Under the pieces are notes generated by a model. That model worked only from the letters and a program-made list of their open reading frames with translations, made no database searches and was not told the DNA's origin. From Methylophilus sp. TWE2 (lineage in GTDB: Bacteria; Pseudomonadota; Gammaproteobacteria; Burkholderiales; Methylophilaceae), in NCBI RefSeq assembly GCF_001183865.1, contig NZ_CP012020.1, forward strand, positions 2,537,839 to 2,601,838: a stretch of DNA of 64,000 bases. Reading direction: 5' to 3'. Each line of letters starts with the position of its first letter. Position 1 is the first letter of the stretch. The position numbers and the translations under genes are program-made. Shown here piece after piece: positions 63,668-64,000 of the stretch.

Positions 63668-63733
63668 ATCATTGTTCTCCAGGTTAAACACCTCATCCAT
63701 GTAAGATGAAGTTATTTTGTTCATTGATATTCT

Positions 63734-63754
63734 ATATGATAATCGTTTTCATTT
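63734..63754. promoter_or_regulatory. Fur box of the heme operon
   Basis: ATATGATAAT followed by CGTTTTCATTT; weaker second arm than the other boxes. 67 nt upstream of the preferred hugZ ATG. Confidence 0.8.
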
Positions 63755-63828
63755 ACAAAATAGTGTTTTAACGCGTTCTTAATATTATTTTTCGCGTATC
63801 AATCAGGCATTGGTGTTACAGAAAACAA

Positions 63829-63877
63829 CATCAGGCCTGGATGCCCGCTCGAAACGGGCAGGAAAACTGGCCTGGTG
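63829..63877. repeat. Nested inverted repeats upstream of hugZ
   Basis: Outer arms CATCAGGCC / GGCCTGGTG enclose an inner stem GCCCG / CGGGC with a 7-nt loop (63843-63859). No gene is present from 63725 to the window end, apart from a possible stop codon at 63982-63984 of a gene entering on the minus strand. Confidence 0.5.
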
Positions 63878-63916
63878 ATACCTCCAGATTTAAGCATACT
63901 AAAAATCAGCGGCAGT

Positions 63917-63957
63917 GCAGGATAAAAGCGCGGGACAAGTATTCGCTTTTATCCTGC
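63917..63957. terminator. 14-bp inverted repeat near right edge
   Basis: Perfect arms GCAGGATAAAAGCG / CGCTTTTATCCTGC with a 13-nt loop; a very stable hairpin, likely a terminator of a gene ending beyond or at 63982 on the minus strand, though the T-run is poor. Confidence 0.5.
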
Positions 63958-64000
63958 TTGCACTCTGTTGAGCGGTGAGGCTTAGATGAGTTTGAGGGTA

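Noticed and set aside
63961..64000. A possible 3' end of a minus-strand gene with stop TAA at 63982-63984
   Set aside because: Only about five codons (TLKLI) lie in the window, too few to support a coding call.
1..64000. CRISPR arrays, prophage or insertion sequences
   Set aside because: No regularly spaced direct repeats, phage structural genes or transposase-like proteins were seen; the inverted repeat at 38.5-39.1 kb is non-coding.

Overview
The window reads as a chromosomal segment of a Gram-negative betaproteobacterium, most likely from the methylotrophic family Methylophilaceae (Methylophilus-like). This taxonomic call is an inference from gene content and protein style: a PEP-CTERM secreted protein, ribH-nusB, argJ, lpxH, an OFA-type oxalate/formate transporter and many TonB receptors. 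No rRNA, tRNA, CRISPR array, prophage or recognisable transposase is visible. Both window edges are ordinary chromosome; lnt is cut by the left edge.

0-5.4 kb (minus strand): a polyisoprenyl-phosphate sugar cluster (GT-C membrane glycosyltransferase, DPM1/GtrB-like GT2, GtrA, ChbG/YdjC-like deacetylase) running with overlapping codons into lnt, preceded by an orphan phoB with a textbook triple Pho box. 5.5-33.1 kb: mostly housekeeping genes. These are an OFA transporter, ribH-nusB, lpxH-ppiB-ppiA-L,D-transpeptidase, a TPR protein, cysS, argJ, arfB-dinG, an NlpC/P60 hydrolase, ctpA, coq7, OsmC and VOC proteins, and an unusual minus-strand run (RHH antitoxin, RelE/ParE toxin, bioA, dacB, with an FKBP gene downstream) in which the toxin stop codon overlaps the bioA start. 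rlhA, marC, and nudix-mnmA follow.

33.1-41 kb: a heme/hemoglobin-type TonB receptor, a PEP-CTERM protein and a 62-residue protein behind a Fur box; then gst, nadC, a roughly 550-bp non-coding block made of two inverted diverged copies of a dispersed repeat, and an orphan GspE/PilB ATPase. 41-45.7 kb: a tolC-macA-macB efflux operon with MacB split into ATPase and permease.

45.8-63.8 kb: an iron-acquisition island, all on the minus strand and under four Fur boxes. (i) hugZ-hmuS-hmuT-hmuU-hmuV, heme transport and breakdown. (ii) A FhuE-like receptor. (iii) Two tandem siderophore receptors plus a PiuB-like PepSY membrane protein. (iv) A Fiu-like receptor with piuC, an FMN alpha-hydroxy-acid oxidase, a PepSY protein and a cytochrome b561. 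Units ii, iii and iv share a previously unfamiliar 34-nt leader between Fur box and start codon, whose pyrimidine segment is complementary to each gene's own Shine-Dalgarno and appears to covary with it. This is the best candidate here for an undescribed regulatory system.
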